A DNA stretch of 64,000 nt, taken from positions 416,585,081 to 416,649,080 of the forward strand of contig NC_058518.1 in the NCBI RefSeq assembly GCF_904849725.1, given 5' to 3'. Positions 34,921 to 46,797 of the stretch are shown here, in pieces. This DNA comes from Hordeum vulgare subsp. vulgare (lineage: Eukaryota; Streptophyta; Magnoliopsida; Poales; Poaceae). Made by a program: the position numbers and the translations under genes. Position 1 is the stretch's first letter. Each line of letters opens with the position of its first letter. A model generated the notes under the pieces. It saw only the letters and a list, made by a program, of their open reading frames with translations. It was not told the DNA's origin and searched no databases.

Positions 34921-35918
34921 TGTTGGGAAATGTTGCATGGGAAACAAAAAAATTCCTAGGCACACGAAGACCTATCATGGTGATGTTCATCTACGAGAGG
35001 GAGATCGAATCCGCATACCCTTGTAGATCGCTAAACGGGAAGCATTAAGAAACGCGGTTGATGTACTCGTACGTCTTCACGATCCGTCCCACGAACCGTC
35101 TCGTGATCCGTCCCACGATCCGTTCTGATCTAGCGCCGAACGGACGGCACCTCCGCGTTCAGCACACGTGCAGCTCGATCACGATCTCCACCTTCTTCAT
35201 CCAGCAAGAGAGATGGGGAAGTAGATGAGTTCTCCGGCAGCACGACGACGCGCTAGTGATGGTGATGATCTATTCTTGCAGGGCTCCGCCCGAGCTCCAT
35301 AGAAATCCGATCTAGAGGAAGAACTACGAGGTATAGGTTTGAGTTGCACGTGGCAAAGTTGTGTCTCAAAAACCCTAAAACCTCAAGTATATATAGGAGG
35401 AGGGGAGGGGCTATCCTTGGGGCTCAAGGGAGCCCCTAGGACGCCAACCGATGTGGAGAGGAGGACTCCAACTCCAATTCGGTTTGGGAAAGGAGGAGTC
35501 CTCCTCTCCCTTCCCACCTCCCTCTTTTTTTCTTTTCTTTTGGTTTTCTCTTCTAGCGCGATAGCCCACTAGGGCTGGCCTCACCAGCCCACTACGGGCT
35601 GGTGCGCGACCCTAGGACTATTGGCTTCACTCCTGGGTGGGTGGGCCCCTCCCGGTGAAAACCCGGAACCCATTCGTCACTCTCGGTAATGCCCGAAATC
35701 TTTCCCGTGACCAAATGAAACCATCCTATATATCACTCTTTGTTTCTGGACCATTCCGGAAACCCTCGTGACGTATGTGGTCTCATCCGGGACTCCGAAC
35801 AACCTTCGGTCACCAACACCTATAACTCAACTATACCGAAATGTCACCGAACCTTAAGTGTGCAGACCCTGCGGGTTCGAGAACTATGTAGATATGACCT
35901 GAGACACGTCCCGGTCAA

Positions 35919-36000
35919 TGCTACTTCTTCAGCTTGCGTTGGTTTTTCCCTTGAAGAGGAAAGGGTGATGCAGTAAAGTTGAAATAAGTATTTCCCTCAA
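35919..36000 (-). repeat. Terminal remnant of 3' LTR of Gypsy E
   Basis: About 82 bp from TGCTACTTCTTCAGCTTGCG parallel the end of the 5' LTR at 36628-36710 (TGCTACTCCTTGAGCTTGCG), then similarity stops. Confidence 0.88.
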
Positions 36001-36367
36001 CAATATAACTATCACACAAAGCATTCCTTTCATGATCAATTATAGCATAAGGGTCATCACCAAAACTTGGGAAACAAAAAATATCATCTTCATCACGCAT
36101 AGCATCCCCAAGCTTGTGGTTTTGCATATCATTAGCATCATAGCTATTCAGAGAATTCATAATAACAACATGGAAATCATGTTTTTCATTCAAGAAGATA
36201 TCATGAACAACTTTATAATTTTCTTCTTTCCACACTTCATCAAAATTTTCAGATTCATGATTTTCAAACAAAACTCCATAGAGATAGTCAAGTGCACTCA
36301 ACTCACTATCGAATTGTTCATCATAATTTGGTCTTTTGAAAAGATTAGCAAGTGGATGAGGATCCAT
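35921..36367 (-). pseudogene. gag-like ORF of Gypsy E, ending in LTR sequence
   Basis: The 148-codon frame starts MDPHPLANLFKRPNYDEQ and contains MNSLNSYDANDMQNHKLGDA, shared with the ORFs in G (MDPHPLANLFKRPTYVER) and H (MNSLNTHDTNDMQSHKLGDA). Its last 25 or so codons are encoded by the fused 3' LTR end, so the C-terminus is an artefact of the deletion. No known domain was recognised. I call it gag-like only because it is the first ORF after the primer site. Confidence 0.65.
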
Positions 36368-36602
36368 ATCAATAGATTTTTAGCAAGCGAAGATGCAAGC
36401 AAATAGAAGGCACATGGCAACACAAGCAAACATAGCAACGAAAAGGCGAACGGAAGAAGAGCGAATAAAAAGGAAAATATTTTTGTAAATTTTGTTTTAG
36501 AAGTGGGGGAGAGGAAAACGAGAGGCAAATGGCAAATAATTTAAATGCAAGAGATGAGTTTGCAATAGGTACTTGGTAGATATGCTTCACTTGAATACTC
36601 CC

Positions 36603-36622
36603 CGGCAACGGCGCCAGGAATT
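36603..36622 (-). promoter_or_regulatory. Primer-binding site of Gypsy E
   Basis: Inverse of TTCCTGGCGCCGTTGCCGGG, a few bases from the 5' LTR. The TGGCGCCGTTGCC core is shared with G and H and is typical of grass Gypsy elements. Confidence 0.85.
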
Positions 36623-36627
36623 CTTCT

Positions 36628-38177
36628 TGCTACTCCTTGAGCTTGCGTTGGTTTTTTCCTTGAAGAGGAAAGGGTGATGTAGCAAAGTAGAAATAAGTAT
36701 TTACCTCAGTTTGAGAACCAAGGTATCAATCCAGTAGGAGTATCAAGATGAGGCACCAATGAACCTGCGCAAAAACAAACAAACTTGCACCCAACGCGAT
36801 AAAGGGGTTGTCAATCCCTTCACGATTACTTGCAAGGTGAGATCTGATAGTGATGAAAGGTAAATATAAATAAAAGTGCAGAAAGGTATTTTTGGTATTT
36901 TTGTATGTAGATCTTAATATATGATGTGTAAAATAGACCCGGGGGCCATAGTGTTCACTAGAGGCTTCTCTCATGATAGCAAGTATTACAGTGGGTGAAC
37001 AAATTACTGTCGAGCAATTGATAGAATCGCGCAAAGTCATGACGATATCTAAGGCAATGATCATACATATAGGCATCACGTCCGAGACAAGTAGACCGAT
37101 ACTTTATGCATCTACTACTATTACTCCACACATTGACCACTATCCAGCATGCATCTAGTGTATTAAGTTCATAACAAACGGAGTAACGCCTTAAGCAAGA
37201 TGACATGATGTAGAGGGATAAATTCATGCAATATGATATAAACCCCATCTTTTTACCCTTGATGTCAACAACATGATGCGTGCCTCGCTACCCCTTCTGT
37301 CACTAGGTGAGGACACCGCAAGGTATGAACCCAAAACCAAGCACTTCTCCCATTGCAAGAATTATAGATCAAGTTGGCCAAACGAAACCCATAACTCAAA
37401 GAGAATTACAAGGATAAGAAATCATGCATATAATAAATCAGAGGAGACTCAAATAATATTCATGGATAATCTGATCATAAGTCCACAATTCATCGGATCT
37501 CGACAAACACACCGCAAAAGAAAGTTACATCGGATAGATCTCCATGAAGATCATGGAGGACTTTGTATTGAAGATCCAAGGGAGAGAAGAAGTCATCTAG
37601 CTACTAGCTATGGACCCAAAGGTCTCTGGTGACCTACTCATGCATCATCGGAGAGGCAATGGTGTTGATGAAGAAGCCCTCCGTGTCTGAATCCCCCTCC
37701 GGTAGGGCACCAGAACGGTCCCGAGATGGGATCTCGTGGAGACAGAAACTTGCGGCGGCGGAAAAGTATTTTCGTGGCTCCCTCTGGTGGTTTCGGGATT
37801 TTTGGGAATTTATAGGCGACAGAGGTAGGGCAGAGGAGGCAAGGGGGCCCCACGTGCCTGCTAGGTGCCCCCCTAGGGCGCACCTAGGGGCTCGTGACCT
37901 CCCACGAGACCTCCTGCCTTGGTTCTCAAGTCTTCTCGTATCTTCTGTTATGGAAAAAATCATCCCGCAGGTTTTATTCCATTCGGACTCCGTTTAATAT
38001 TGTTTTCTAAAAAAGGTCAAAAACACGGAAAAAACATAAACTGGCACTAGGCACGAAGTTAATAGGTTAGTCCCAAAAATGATATAAAATGGCATATAAA
38101 TGTATGTAAAACATCCCAAGTTGATAATATAATAGCAAGGAACAATCAAAAATTATAGATACGTTGGAGACGTATCA
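36628..38177 (-). repeat. 5' LTR of Gypsy E
   Basis: 1550 bp; opens (minus strand) TGATACGTCTCCAACGTATC and closes AAGGAGTAGCA. A TATAAATT box lies at about 37808-37815 on the minus strand. Confidence 0.93.
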
Positions 38178-38978
38178 GTCAATATCCAATAGCGGGACGT
38201 GGATGTCCATATTTCATCCTACATATTCTACGAAGATCTTATCTGTTGAACCTCTGTGCCAAGAATTCATATAATCCAGTATAACATTCCCTTTGTCCTT
38301 CGGTATGTTACTTGCCCGAGATTTGATCGTCGGTATCTCTATACCTATTTCAATCTCATTACCGGCAAGTCTCTTTACTCGTTCCGTAATACAAGATCCC
38401 GAAACTAACACTTTAGTCACATTGCTTGCAAGGCTTATATGTGATGTTGTATTACCGAGTGGGCCCCGAGATACCTCTCCGTCACACGGAGTGACAAATC
38501 CCAGTCTTGATCCATGCTAACTCAACGAACACCTTCGGAGATACCTCTAGAGCACCTTTATAGTCACCCAGTAACGTTGCGACGTTTGATACACACAAGG
38601 TATTCCTCCGGTGTCAGTGAGTTACATGATCTCATGGTCATAGGAATGAATATTTGACACGCAGAAAACAATAGCAACAAAAGGACACGATCACATGCTA
38701 CGTTTATAATTTCGGTCTTGTCCATCACATCATTCTCCTAATGATGTGATCCAGTCATCAAGTGACAACACTTCCATATGGTCAGAAAACCTTAAACATC
38801 CTTGATCAACTGGCTAGTGAACTAGAAGCTTACTAGGGACATTGTTTTGTCTATATATCCACACATGTATCTATGCTTTCATTCAATACAATTATAGCAT
38901 GGATAATAAACGATTATGTCGAAACAGGAAATATAATAATAACTATTTTATCATTGCCTCTAGGGTACATTTCCAACA

Positions 38979-38991
38979 GTCTCCCACTTGC
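38979..38991 (-). promoter_or_regulatory. Polypurine tract of Copia F
   Basis: GTCTCCCACTTGC adjoins the 3' LTR, as in element C. Confidence 0.85.
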
Positions 38992-39062
38992 ACTAGAGTC
39001 AATAATCTAGTCTCACATCGCTACGTGATTTACATTGGAATGAATCTAACACCCACACAGTT

Positions 39063-40621
39063 CTAGTGTTGATCATGCTTCTCTCGTGGAAGAGGTTTAG
39101 TCAGCGGATCTGCAACATTCAGATCCGTGTGCACTTTGCAAATATTGACGACCTCTCCTTCAACATAGTCGCGGATGAGGTTGAAGCGTCGTTTGATGTG
39201 TCTGGTCTTCTTGTGAAACCTTGGTTCCTTTGCCAGAGCAATGGCACCATTGTTGTCACAAAACAGAGTTATTGGATTTAGTGAGCTCGACACAACTCCA
39301 AGATACGTCATGAACTGCTTCATCCAGACACCCTCCTTAGCTGGCTTTAGGGCAGCCATGTACTCTGCTTCACATGTAGAATCTACTACGACGCTTTGCT
39401 TGGAACTGCACCAGCTTATCGCACCCTCATTAAGAATAAATATGTATCCGGTTTGAGACGTAGAGTCATCCGGATCAGTGTCAAAGCTTGCATCGACGTA
39501 AGTCTTTACGACGAGCTCTTCATCACCTCCATAAACGAGAAAAAGTTCCTTAGTACTTTTCATGTACTTCAGAATATTCTTGACCGCCGTCCAGTGATCC
39601 ACTCCTGGATTACTTTGAAACCTGCCTGCCATACTTATGGCCAGGCTGACGTCCGGTCTTGTGCACAAAATTGCATAATGATAGACCCTATGGCTGAAGC
39701 ATAGGGGACGATAATCATCTTTTCTCTATCTTCTGCAGTTACTGGACACTGAGTCTTACTCAACTTTATACCTTGTAATACTGGCAAGAACCCCATCTTG
39801 GACTGCACCATTTTGAACTTCTTCAAAACTTTATCAAGGTATGTGCATTGTGAAAGTCCTATTAGGCGCCCCGATCTATCCCTATAGATCTTAATGCCTA
39901 ATATGTAAGCACCTTCTCCTAGGTATTTCATTGAAAAACATTTGTTGAAGTAATCCTTTACACTCTCTAAAAACTCCACATTGTTTCCAATCAGCAATAT
40001 GTCATCCACATATAATATTAGAAACGCTACAAAGATCTCACTCACTTTCTTCTAAATAAAAGATTCTCCAAGCACTTGTATAAACCCAAACGCTTTGATC
40101 ACCTCATCAAAGCACTTAATCCAACTCCGAGATGCTTGCACCAGTCCATAAATGGATCGTTGCAGCTTGAATACTTTGTTAGCATTCTTTGGATCGACAA
40201 AACCTTCGGGTTGCATCATATACAAATATTCCTTAAGAAAACCATTAAGGAACGCCGTTTTGACATCCATCTGCCAGATTTCATAATCAAAAAATGCAGC
40301 TATTGCTAACATGATTTAGACGGACTTAAGCATCGCTACCGGGGAGAATGTCTCATCATAGTCAACTCCTTGAACTTGTGAAAAACCCTTTGCCACAAGT
40401 CGAGCTTTATAAACAGTCACGTTACCGTTCGCGTATGTCTTCTTCTTGAAGATCCATTTGTTCTGAATAGCCTTGCGACCTTCAGGTAATACTTCCAAAG
40501 TCCACACTTTGTTTTCATACATAGATCCTATCTCGGACTCCATGGCCTCTAACCATTTGTTGGAATCCAGGCCCACCATTGCTTCTTCATAATTCGCAGG
40601 CTCATTATTGTCTAACAACAT
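39063..40621 (-). pseudogene. Reverse transcriptase and RNase H of Copia F (three lesions)
   Basis: From MLLDNNEPANYEEAMVGLDS at 40621 the frame runs through WIFKKK, KARLVAKGFSQVQGVDYDET, QMDVKTAFLNGFLKEYLYMM, SIYGLVQASRSW, LYVDDILLIGNN and LGIKIYRDRSGRLIGLSQ. It is interrupted by stops at about 40316 (R in relatives) and 40052 (Y in relatives). A frameshift near 39690 moves reading to 39063-39668. That last piece holds a nearly complete RNase H, with DASFDTDPDDS, STCEAEYMAAL, FCDNNGAIALAKEPRFHKKT and a C-terminal LNVADPLTKPLPREKH. It is the best-preserved Angela-type RT/RNase H in the window. Confidence 0.9.
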
Positions 40622-41498
40622 GATAGATAAGACATGATTACCATACCACTCACGAGCAGTACGTGATCTTGTCGACCTGCGAGGTTCGATAGTAACTTGA
40701 TCCGAAGCTTCATGATCATCATCATTACCTTCTGATACGTCTCCAACGTATCTATAATTTTTTATCGTTTCATGCTATTATATTATCAACTTTGGATGTT
40801 TTATATGCATGAATATGCTATTTTATATTATTTTTGGGACTAACCTATTGACCTAGATCCCAGTGCCAGTTCCTGTTTTCCTTGTTTTTGACCTTTTTCA
40901 GATAGGAATATCAAACGGAGTCCAAACGGAATAAAACTTTCGCTGTGATTTTTTATGGAAAATATCAAAAATACGAGAAGAAAAAGATACCGGAGAGGAG
41001 TCTCGAGGAAGCCATGAGCCAAAGAGGCGCGCCCACCCCCTGGGCACGCCTGGGGGGCTCGTGACTCCCTCATGGGTCCCCCTGACTTGTTCTCGATGCC
41101 ATCTGGTCTTATAAATACAGAAACCTCCAGAAATAAACCTAGATCGGGAGTTCCGCCGCCACAAGCTTATGTAGCCACCAAAAACCAATCGGGAGCCCGT
41201 TTCGGTAGCCTGCCGGAGGGGGAACCCATCTCCGGTGGCCTTCTTCATCATGCCGGCAAACTCGATGACGAGGAGGGAGTAGTTCTCCCTCGGGGCTGAG
41301 GGTATGTACCAGTAGCTATGTGTTTGATCTCTCTCTCTCGTGTTCTCGAGATGTCATGATCTCGATGTACCTCAGGCTTTGCTACTATAGTTGGATTCTA
41401 TGATGTTCTTCCCCCTCTCCCTTCTTTTAATGAATTGAGTTTCCCCTTTGAAGTTATCTTATCAGATTGAGTCTTTAAGAAAAGTTGATGTATGTCTT

Positions 41499-43115
41499 TG
41501 ATGTCAGCTGTGCTTCCCTGGCACGGCGCTAGGAATAGTCGTGTCGACGGCACCAGGAATCCTTCTGCTGCGGCTACGCCTTAAGGGACTTCCTAGGCAA
41601 ATATGCAAAGGATTTCCCCCGTGGCCTTGGAGCCTTGCGTTGGTGTTCCCTCAAAGCGGAAAGGGTGATGTAGCACAGCGGTGGTAAGTATTTCCCTCAG
41701 TTTGAGAACCAAGGTATCGAACCAGTGGACGAGTATCACAACATCCTACACAAACACAAAGAACCTGCTCCCAACGCTATGAAGGGGTTGTCAATCCCTT
41801 ATAGATTGTTTGCCAAGTGAGAACTGAAAGCAACATAGTAACAAAGCAAAGTAAAAGCTGAGGTGTAAACGATAGATGTGAATAGACCCGGGGGCCATAG
41901 TGTTTACCAGTGGCTTCTCTCATGAAAGCAATTAGACGGTGGGTGACCAAATTACCGTTGAGCAATTGATAGAACCGCGCAAAGTCGTGACGTGATCTAT
42001 GGCAATGATTATATCTATAGGCATCACGTCCAAAACAAGTAGACCGATACTGTCTGCATCTACTACTATTACTCCACACGTCGACCGCTATCCAGCATGC
42101 ATCTGTGTATTAAGTCCAAAAGAACAAAGTAACGCCCTAAGCAAGATGACATGATGTAGATGGACAATCTCATATCAACGACAGAGCCCATCTTGCTACC
42201 CTTGATGGCAACTACTTAATGTGTGCTTTGCTGCCCCTACTGTCACTGGGAAAGGTCACCACATGGTAGAACCCAAAACCAAGAACTTCTCCCATTGCAA
42301 GAATCATAGATCTAGTTGGCCAAACAAAACCCAAGACTCGGAGAGACTTACAAGGATATCAAATCATGCATATAAGAAATCAGCAAAGACTCAAATACAT
42401 ATCATAGATAATCTGATCACAAATCCACAATTCATCGGTTCTCGACAAACACACCGCCAAAGAAGATTACATTGGATAGATCTCCATGAAGATCATGGAG
42501 AACTTTGTATTGAAGATCCAAGAGAGAGAAGAAGCCATCTAGCTACTAACTACGGACCCGTAGGTCTGAAGTGAACTACTCGCGAGTCATTGGAGCGGTG
42601 ATGATGATGATGAAGAAGCCCTCCAACTCCAAAGTCCCCTCCGGCAGGGAGCCGGGAAGGGTCTCCAGATGAGATCTCGCGGAAACGGAAGCTTGTGGCG
42701 GCGGAAAAGTATTTTTGAGGCTCCCCTGATTTTTTGTTGTATTTTAGTGAATATATAGGACAAAGATCTAGGTCAGGGGGAGCCCAGGGAGGCCACAAGC
42801 CCTGCCACCGCCGCCTCCCCCTGGTGGCGGAGTGGGGGCTTGTGGGCTCCCTGGAGCTCTCTTGGCTTGGCCCACAGGCCCCCAGGTCTTCTTCCGTTCG
42901 GGAAAAAATCATTTCGGGGATTTTATTCCGTTTGGACTCCGTTCCAAAATCAGATCTGAAAAGAGCCAAAAGCACAGAAAAAACAGGAACTGGCACTTGG
43001 CACTGAATTAATAAGTTAGTCCCAAAAAAGATATAAAAGGTACATAAAACATCCAAAGATGACAAGATAATAGCATGAAACCATCAAAAATTATAGATAC
43101 ATTTGAGACGTATCA
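41499..43115 (-). repeat. 3' LTR of Gypsy G
   Basis: Plus-strand reading opens TGATGTCAGCTGTGCTTCCC and closes TTTGAGACGTATCA. TATATA at 42752-42757 is the likely TATA box. Confidence 0.93.
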
Positions 43116-43130
43116 AGCATCCCCAAGCTT
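43116..43130 (-). promoter_or_regulatory. Polypurine tract of Gypsy G
   Basis: AGCATCCCCAAGCTT, inverse of AAGCTTGGGGATGCT, directly adjoins the LTR; the same 15 bases precede the 3' LTR of H. Confidence 0.88.
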
Positions 43131-46100
43131 AACTCTTGCTCGTCCTCGAGTAGGGAAGTGATAAAGAATGAATTTTTTATGCTTTAATGCTACCTAGCAT
43201 AGATGTCCTTTGTAACTCCTCTTATGTGACGTGAATGTTCAGATCCATTAGATTCAAAACAATAGTTTGCTATTGACGTGGAAACAATAATAATTCAAGC
43301 AAACTAGCAAGGTAATCATGAACTTTCAAAATAACAAGGCCAAAAGAAAGTTATCCCTGCAAAAGAATATAGTCTGGCTATGCTCTATCATCATTGCACA
43401 ACGAATTTAAATCATGCACAACCCCGGTATTGGCCAAGTAATTGTTTCACACCTTTACTTTCTCAAACCTTTTCAACCCTCACGCAATACATGAGCGTGA
43501 GCCATGGTTATAGCACTATAGATGGTGTGGAGTGTGGTGGAGGTTGCAAGACAAAAAGGAGAAGATAGTCACATTAACTAGGCATATCAATGAGCTGTGG
43601 AGATGCTCATCAATAGATATCAATGTGAATGAGTAGGGATTGCCATACAAATGATGCACTAGAGCTACGAGTATGTGAAAGCTCTTAAGGAAAACTAGTG
43701 GGTGTGCATCCAACTTGCTTTCTCACGAAGACCTAAGGCAATTTTGAGGAAGCCTATCATTGGAATATACAAGCCAAGTTATATAATGAAAATTTCCCAC
43801 TAGCTATATGGTGGTGACAAAACGGGAGACTCTCAATCATGAAGATCATGGTGCTTAATATGCACAAGTGTGGAAAAAGTGGTAGCATTGTCCCTTCTCT
43901 CTTTTTCTCTCATTTTTTTTATTTTTTTGGTGGGCTCTTTGGCCTCTCTTTTTTGTGTGGGCATCTTTGGCCTCTTTTATTTCCTCACATGGGACAATGC
44001 TCCATTAATGATGATCATCACACTTTCAACTCAAAACTTAGAGCCACTACGACTCTATATGGAATGCCTTCGGTAGTGTACCGTGACAATGATCTAGCAT
44101 GGCATAGCCATTAATGGAAACATCATGCTAGCTATCTTACGATCATGCAATGGAAATGTAGAAGTGGTGGCACATGTCATGGTGGTAGTTGCATGGCAAT
44201 ATATCTCGGAATGACTTTGAAAAAGCCATAGTAGGTAGGTATGGTGGCTGTTTTGAGGGAGGCTAATGGTGGGTTTTGTGCACCGACGAAAGTTGCACGG
44301 CACTAAGAAGATAGTGATGGTGGAAGGTGAAAGTGCATCTAAACCATGGACTCAACATTAGTCATGAAGAACTCATATACTAGTTGCAAAAGTTTTATTA
44401 GTAATTGAAACAAAGCATTCAACGCATACTCCTAGGGGAAGGGTTGGTAGGTATAAACCATCGCGCGATCCCGACCGCCGCGCAAAGGATGACAATCAAT
44501 AGACTAATCATTCTCAGATTTCATCACATAGCGGTTCACCATACGTGCATGCTACGGGAATCACTAACTTCAACACAAGTATTTCTAGATCGACAACACC
44601 TTACTAGCATGACTTCAATATTACCACAACCACAACTCAAAACTAATTGAGATGAATCAAACTTCTCTAACTATTCAATGCACATGAAGGTGGAAGTTTT
44701 CGTATCCCTTTGGATAACTACCCCTTTTGAGACTACTTTTAAAGCATAGATCAACTACCAAGCCATGCACCGCTATGCTCTAAAATATATAAGTGAAGCA
44801 CATAGAGCAAAACTATCTAGCTCAAAAGATATAAGTGAAGCACATGTGAGCTGAATTGTCTACCAAAAGATATAAGTGAAGCTCGACAAAATCACGGTGA
44901 GTGCATGTCTCTCTCTCTCTCTAGGTGTGTAGAAAGGATGATTGTGACACAACAACAAAAAATACTCCTATGATACAAGAAGATCCAAGCAAAAACACAT
45001 AACATGTGGTGAATAAAAATATAGCCCCAAGTAACGTTACCGATGGATTGAAGACGAGAGAGGGGATGCCTTCCCGGGGCATCCCCAAGCTTAGGCTTTT
45101 ACGGCATCCTTAAATCTCTTGGGGTGCCTTGGGAATACCCAAGCTTGAGCTCTTGCCACTCTTTATCTTTTTGTCCATAAGAACTTCACCCAAAACTTGA
45201 AAACTTCTCAACACGAAACTTAAATAGAAACTCATGATAACATTAGTATGAGAAAGCAAAGCACCACTTCCTTAGGTATTGTAGCAAGCTTAAATTCTAC
45301 TTGTGCTGATGTTGGGTTACTGTATTTTCAATCTCCATGGCTAATACCCCCCGATACTATCCATAGTTTCATCAAAATAAGCAACCAACACAACAAAAAC
45401 AGAATCTGTTAACAGCAGACCAGTCTCTAGCAATCTGTATATTTCGTGTATCTCTGGAACTTCAAAAATTCTGAAACATTACGACAGTCTGAAGAATTTG
45501 CGTAGCAATCAGCAGCAGAAAGAATCAACTCAAAATCTTTTACAGAAAAAAAATGAAAATTCTTTTCGTGAGCAGAAAGTTTCTGTCTTTTCCAGCATGA
45601 CCAAACGATCATCCCCAAGACTAATCATAACGGTTTTGCTTGGCACAAACGCAAAAAAACACAAAAAAAAACAATCATAAGAGAATTATGAAAGTGTGGA
45701 AAACACAAAACAGAAGGAAAAATGATAGATCCATTGGTTTGCCTCCCAACAAGCGCTATTGTTTAACGGCCTTAGCTAGGCATTCAATGATGCTCTCACA
45801 AAAGACAAGAATTGAAGCACAACGAGAGCATCCTAAAGCATGTAAAAATCACATATAAGTCTAACATACTTCCTATGCATAGGCATTTTATAAGAAAACA
45901 AATTGTCAAGACAACCAATAGCTGCCACATGCAAGGAAGAAGAAAAAGACAAAAGCAATCTCAACATCATGAGAGGTGATTTGGTAACATGAAAGTGTCT
46001 ACCACACTATTTTTCTCTCTCATAGCAGTTACATGTGGGATCATATTCAAATTCAACAATATAGCTATCCCATAGGATATTCTATTCATGATCCACATGC

Positions 46101-46149
46101 ATGCAAAGTTGACTCTCTTCAAAAATAGTGGGATTATCATCAAATAAAG
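43131..46149 (-). other. Interior of Gypsy G without recognisable pol
   Basis: About 3 kb, colinear on the minus strand with 50243-53685 of H. Landmarks are a GGCCAAAGAGCCC-type purine-rich tract near 43925-43975, a hairpin at 45062-45086 and a second, weaker one near 45117-45145. Many short frames exist but none resembles a retroelement enzyme. Confidence 0.75.
45062..45092 (-). repeat. Hairpin with polypurine-like motif in Gypsy G
   Basis: GGGGATGCC (45062-45070) pairs perfectly with GGCATCCCC (45078-45086) around a 7-base loop, next to AAGCTT (45087-45092). On the coding strand this is AAGCTTGGGGATGCC followed by its inverse, identical in layout to 50947-50977 of H. Confidence 0.85.
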
Positions 46150-46542
46150 TCATGACTTCTCCAATCCCACTTTCAGTATTGTTGCAAATATCATATTCAT
46201 CATGAGGTTTAAAAAAAATTCAAGATCATAAGAAAGATCATCACCCCAATCATGATTATTGCAACAAGTAGCGGACATAGCAAAACTAGCATCCCCAAGC
46301 TTAGGATTTTGCATATTTTTAGCATGATTGTCACTAATAGAATTTATAGTGAGACCATTGCAATCATGCTTTTCATCCAATGAGCTCTCGTGAATCACTT
46401 CATAAGTTTCTTCATCACGATTTTCAGATTCACGCTTCTCAAGCAAAACTCCATAAAGATAGTCAAGTGCCCTCAATTCACTAGCAATTCGTTCCACATA
46501 AGTGGGTCTCTTAAAGAGATTAGCTAGTGGATGAGGATCCAT
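46150..46542 (-). pseudogene. gag-like ORF of Gypsy G
   Basis: 130 codons from MDPHPLANLFKRPTYVER, similar to the ORF in E over the first roughly 90 residues, including DYLYGVL and a PKLGDAS segment encoded by the polypurine-like motif at 46288-46302. It ends at a stop in a region where H continues for over 100 more codons, so it is probably truncated by mutation. No known domain recognised. Confidence 0.6.
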
Positions 46543-46770
46543 ATCAATAGATTTTCACCAAGCGAAGATGCAAGCATAATGAAGGCACATGGCACACGAG
46601 CGAAAAGAAAGCAAGCGAGAGAAAAGGGAGAACGAAAAAGGAAAACGAGAAAGGCAAATGAAAACGGCAAATGTGAAGTGGGGGAGAGGAAAACGAGAGG
46701 CAACTGGCAACAAAAGTAAATGCAAGAGATGAGTTTGTGAGACCTACTTGGATAGATCTTGATCTCTCCT

Positions 46771-46790
46771 CCCCGGCAACGGCGCCAGAA
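46771..46790 (-). promoter_or_regulatory. Primer-binding site of Gypsy G
   Basis: Inverse of TTCTGGCGCCGTTGCCGGGG, seven bases from the 5' LTR. Confidence 0.85.
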
Positions 46791-46797
46791 ATACTTC

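Larger units (their letters stand above)
35919..38177 (-). mobile_element. Internally deleted Gypsy retrotransposon E
   Basis: A 2259-bp insertion with perfect target duplication GTCAA (35914-35918 and 38178-38182). On the minus strand it opens TGATACGTCTCCAACGTATC, has a full 5' LTR (36628-38177), a primer site and a gag-like segment. It then jumps directly into the last 80 or so bases of the 3' LTR, closing in AGAAGTAGCA. Most of the interior and most of the 3' LTR are therefore missing while both outer ends and the duplication are kept, as expected from an illegitimate deletion after insertion. Sabrina/WHAM-like by recollection. Confidence 0.92.
34921..38978 (-). repeat. 3' LTR of Copia F, interrupted by Gypsy E
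   Basis: The LTR reads 34921-35918 and resumes at 38183-38978 (1794 bp when E and one target duplication are removed). Ends TGTTGGGAAATGTTGC and TACATTTCCAACA. A TATATATA box is at 35388-35395. Confidence 0.93.
34921..40732 (-). mobile_element. Angela-like Copia retrotransposon F, left part (right part beyond window)
   Basis: The 3' LTR (34921-38978, split by E), polypurine tract, RNase H and RT are present on the minus strand. At 40732 Gypsy H interrupts the interior; H with its own insertions fills the rest of the window to 63067, so integrase, protease, gag and 5' LTR of F must lie beyond 64000. The five bases before the LTR (CGCAC, 34916-34920) should recur as its target duplication there. 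F is the outermost recognisable level of the right-hand nest. Confidence 0.92.
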
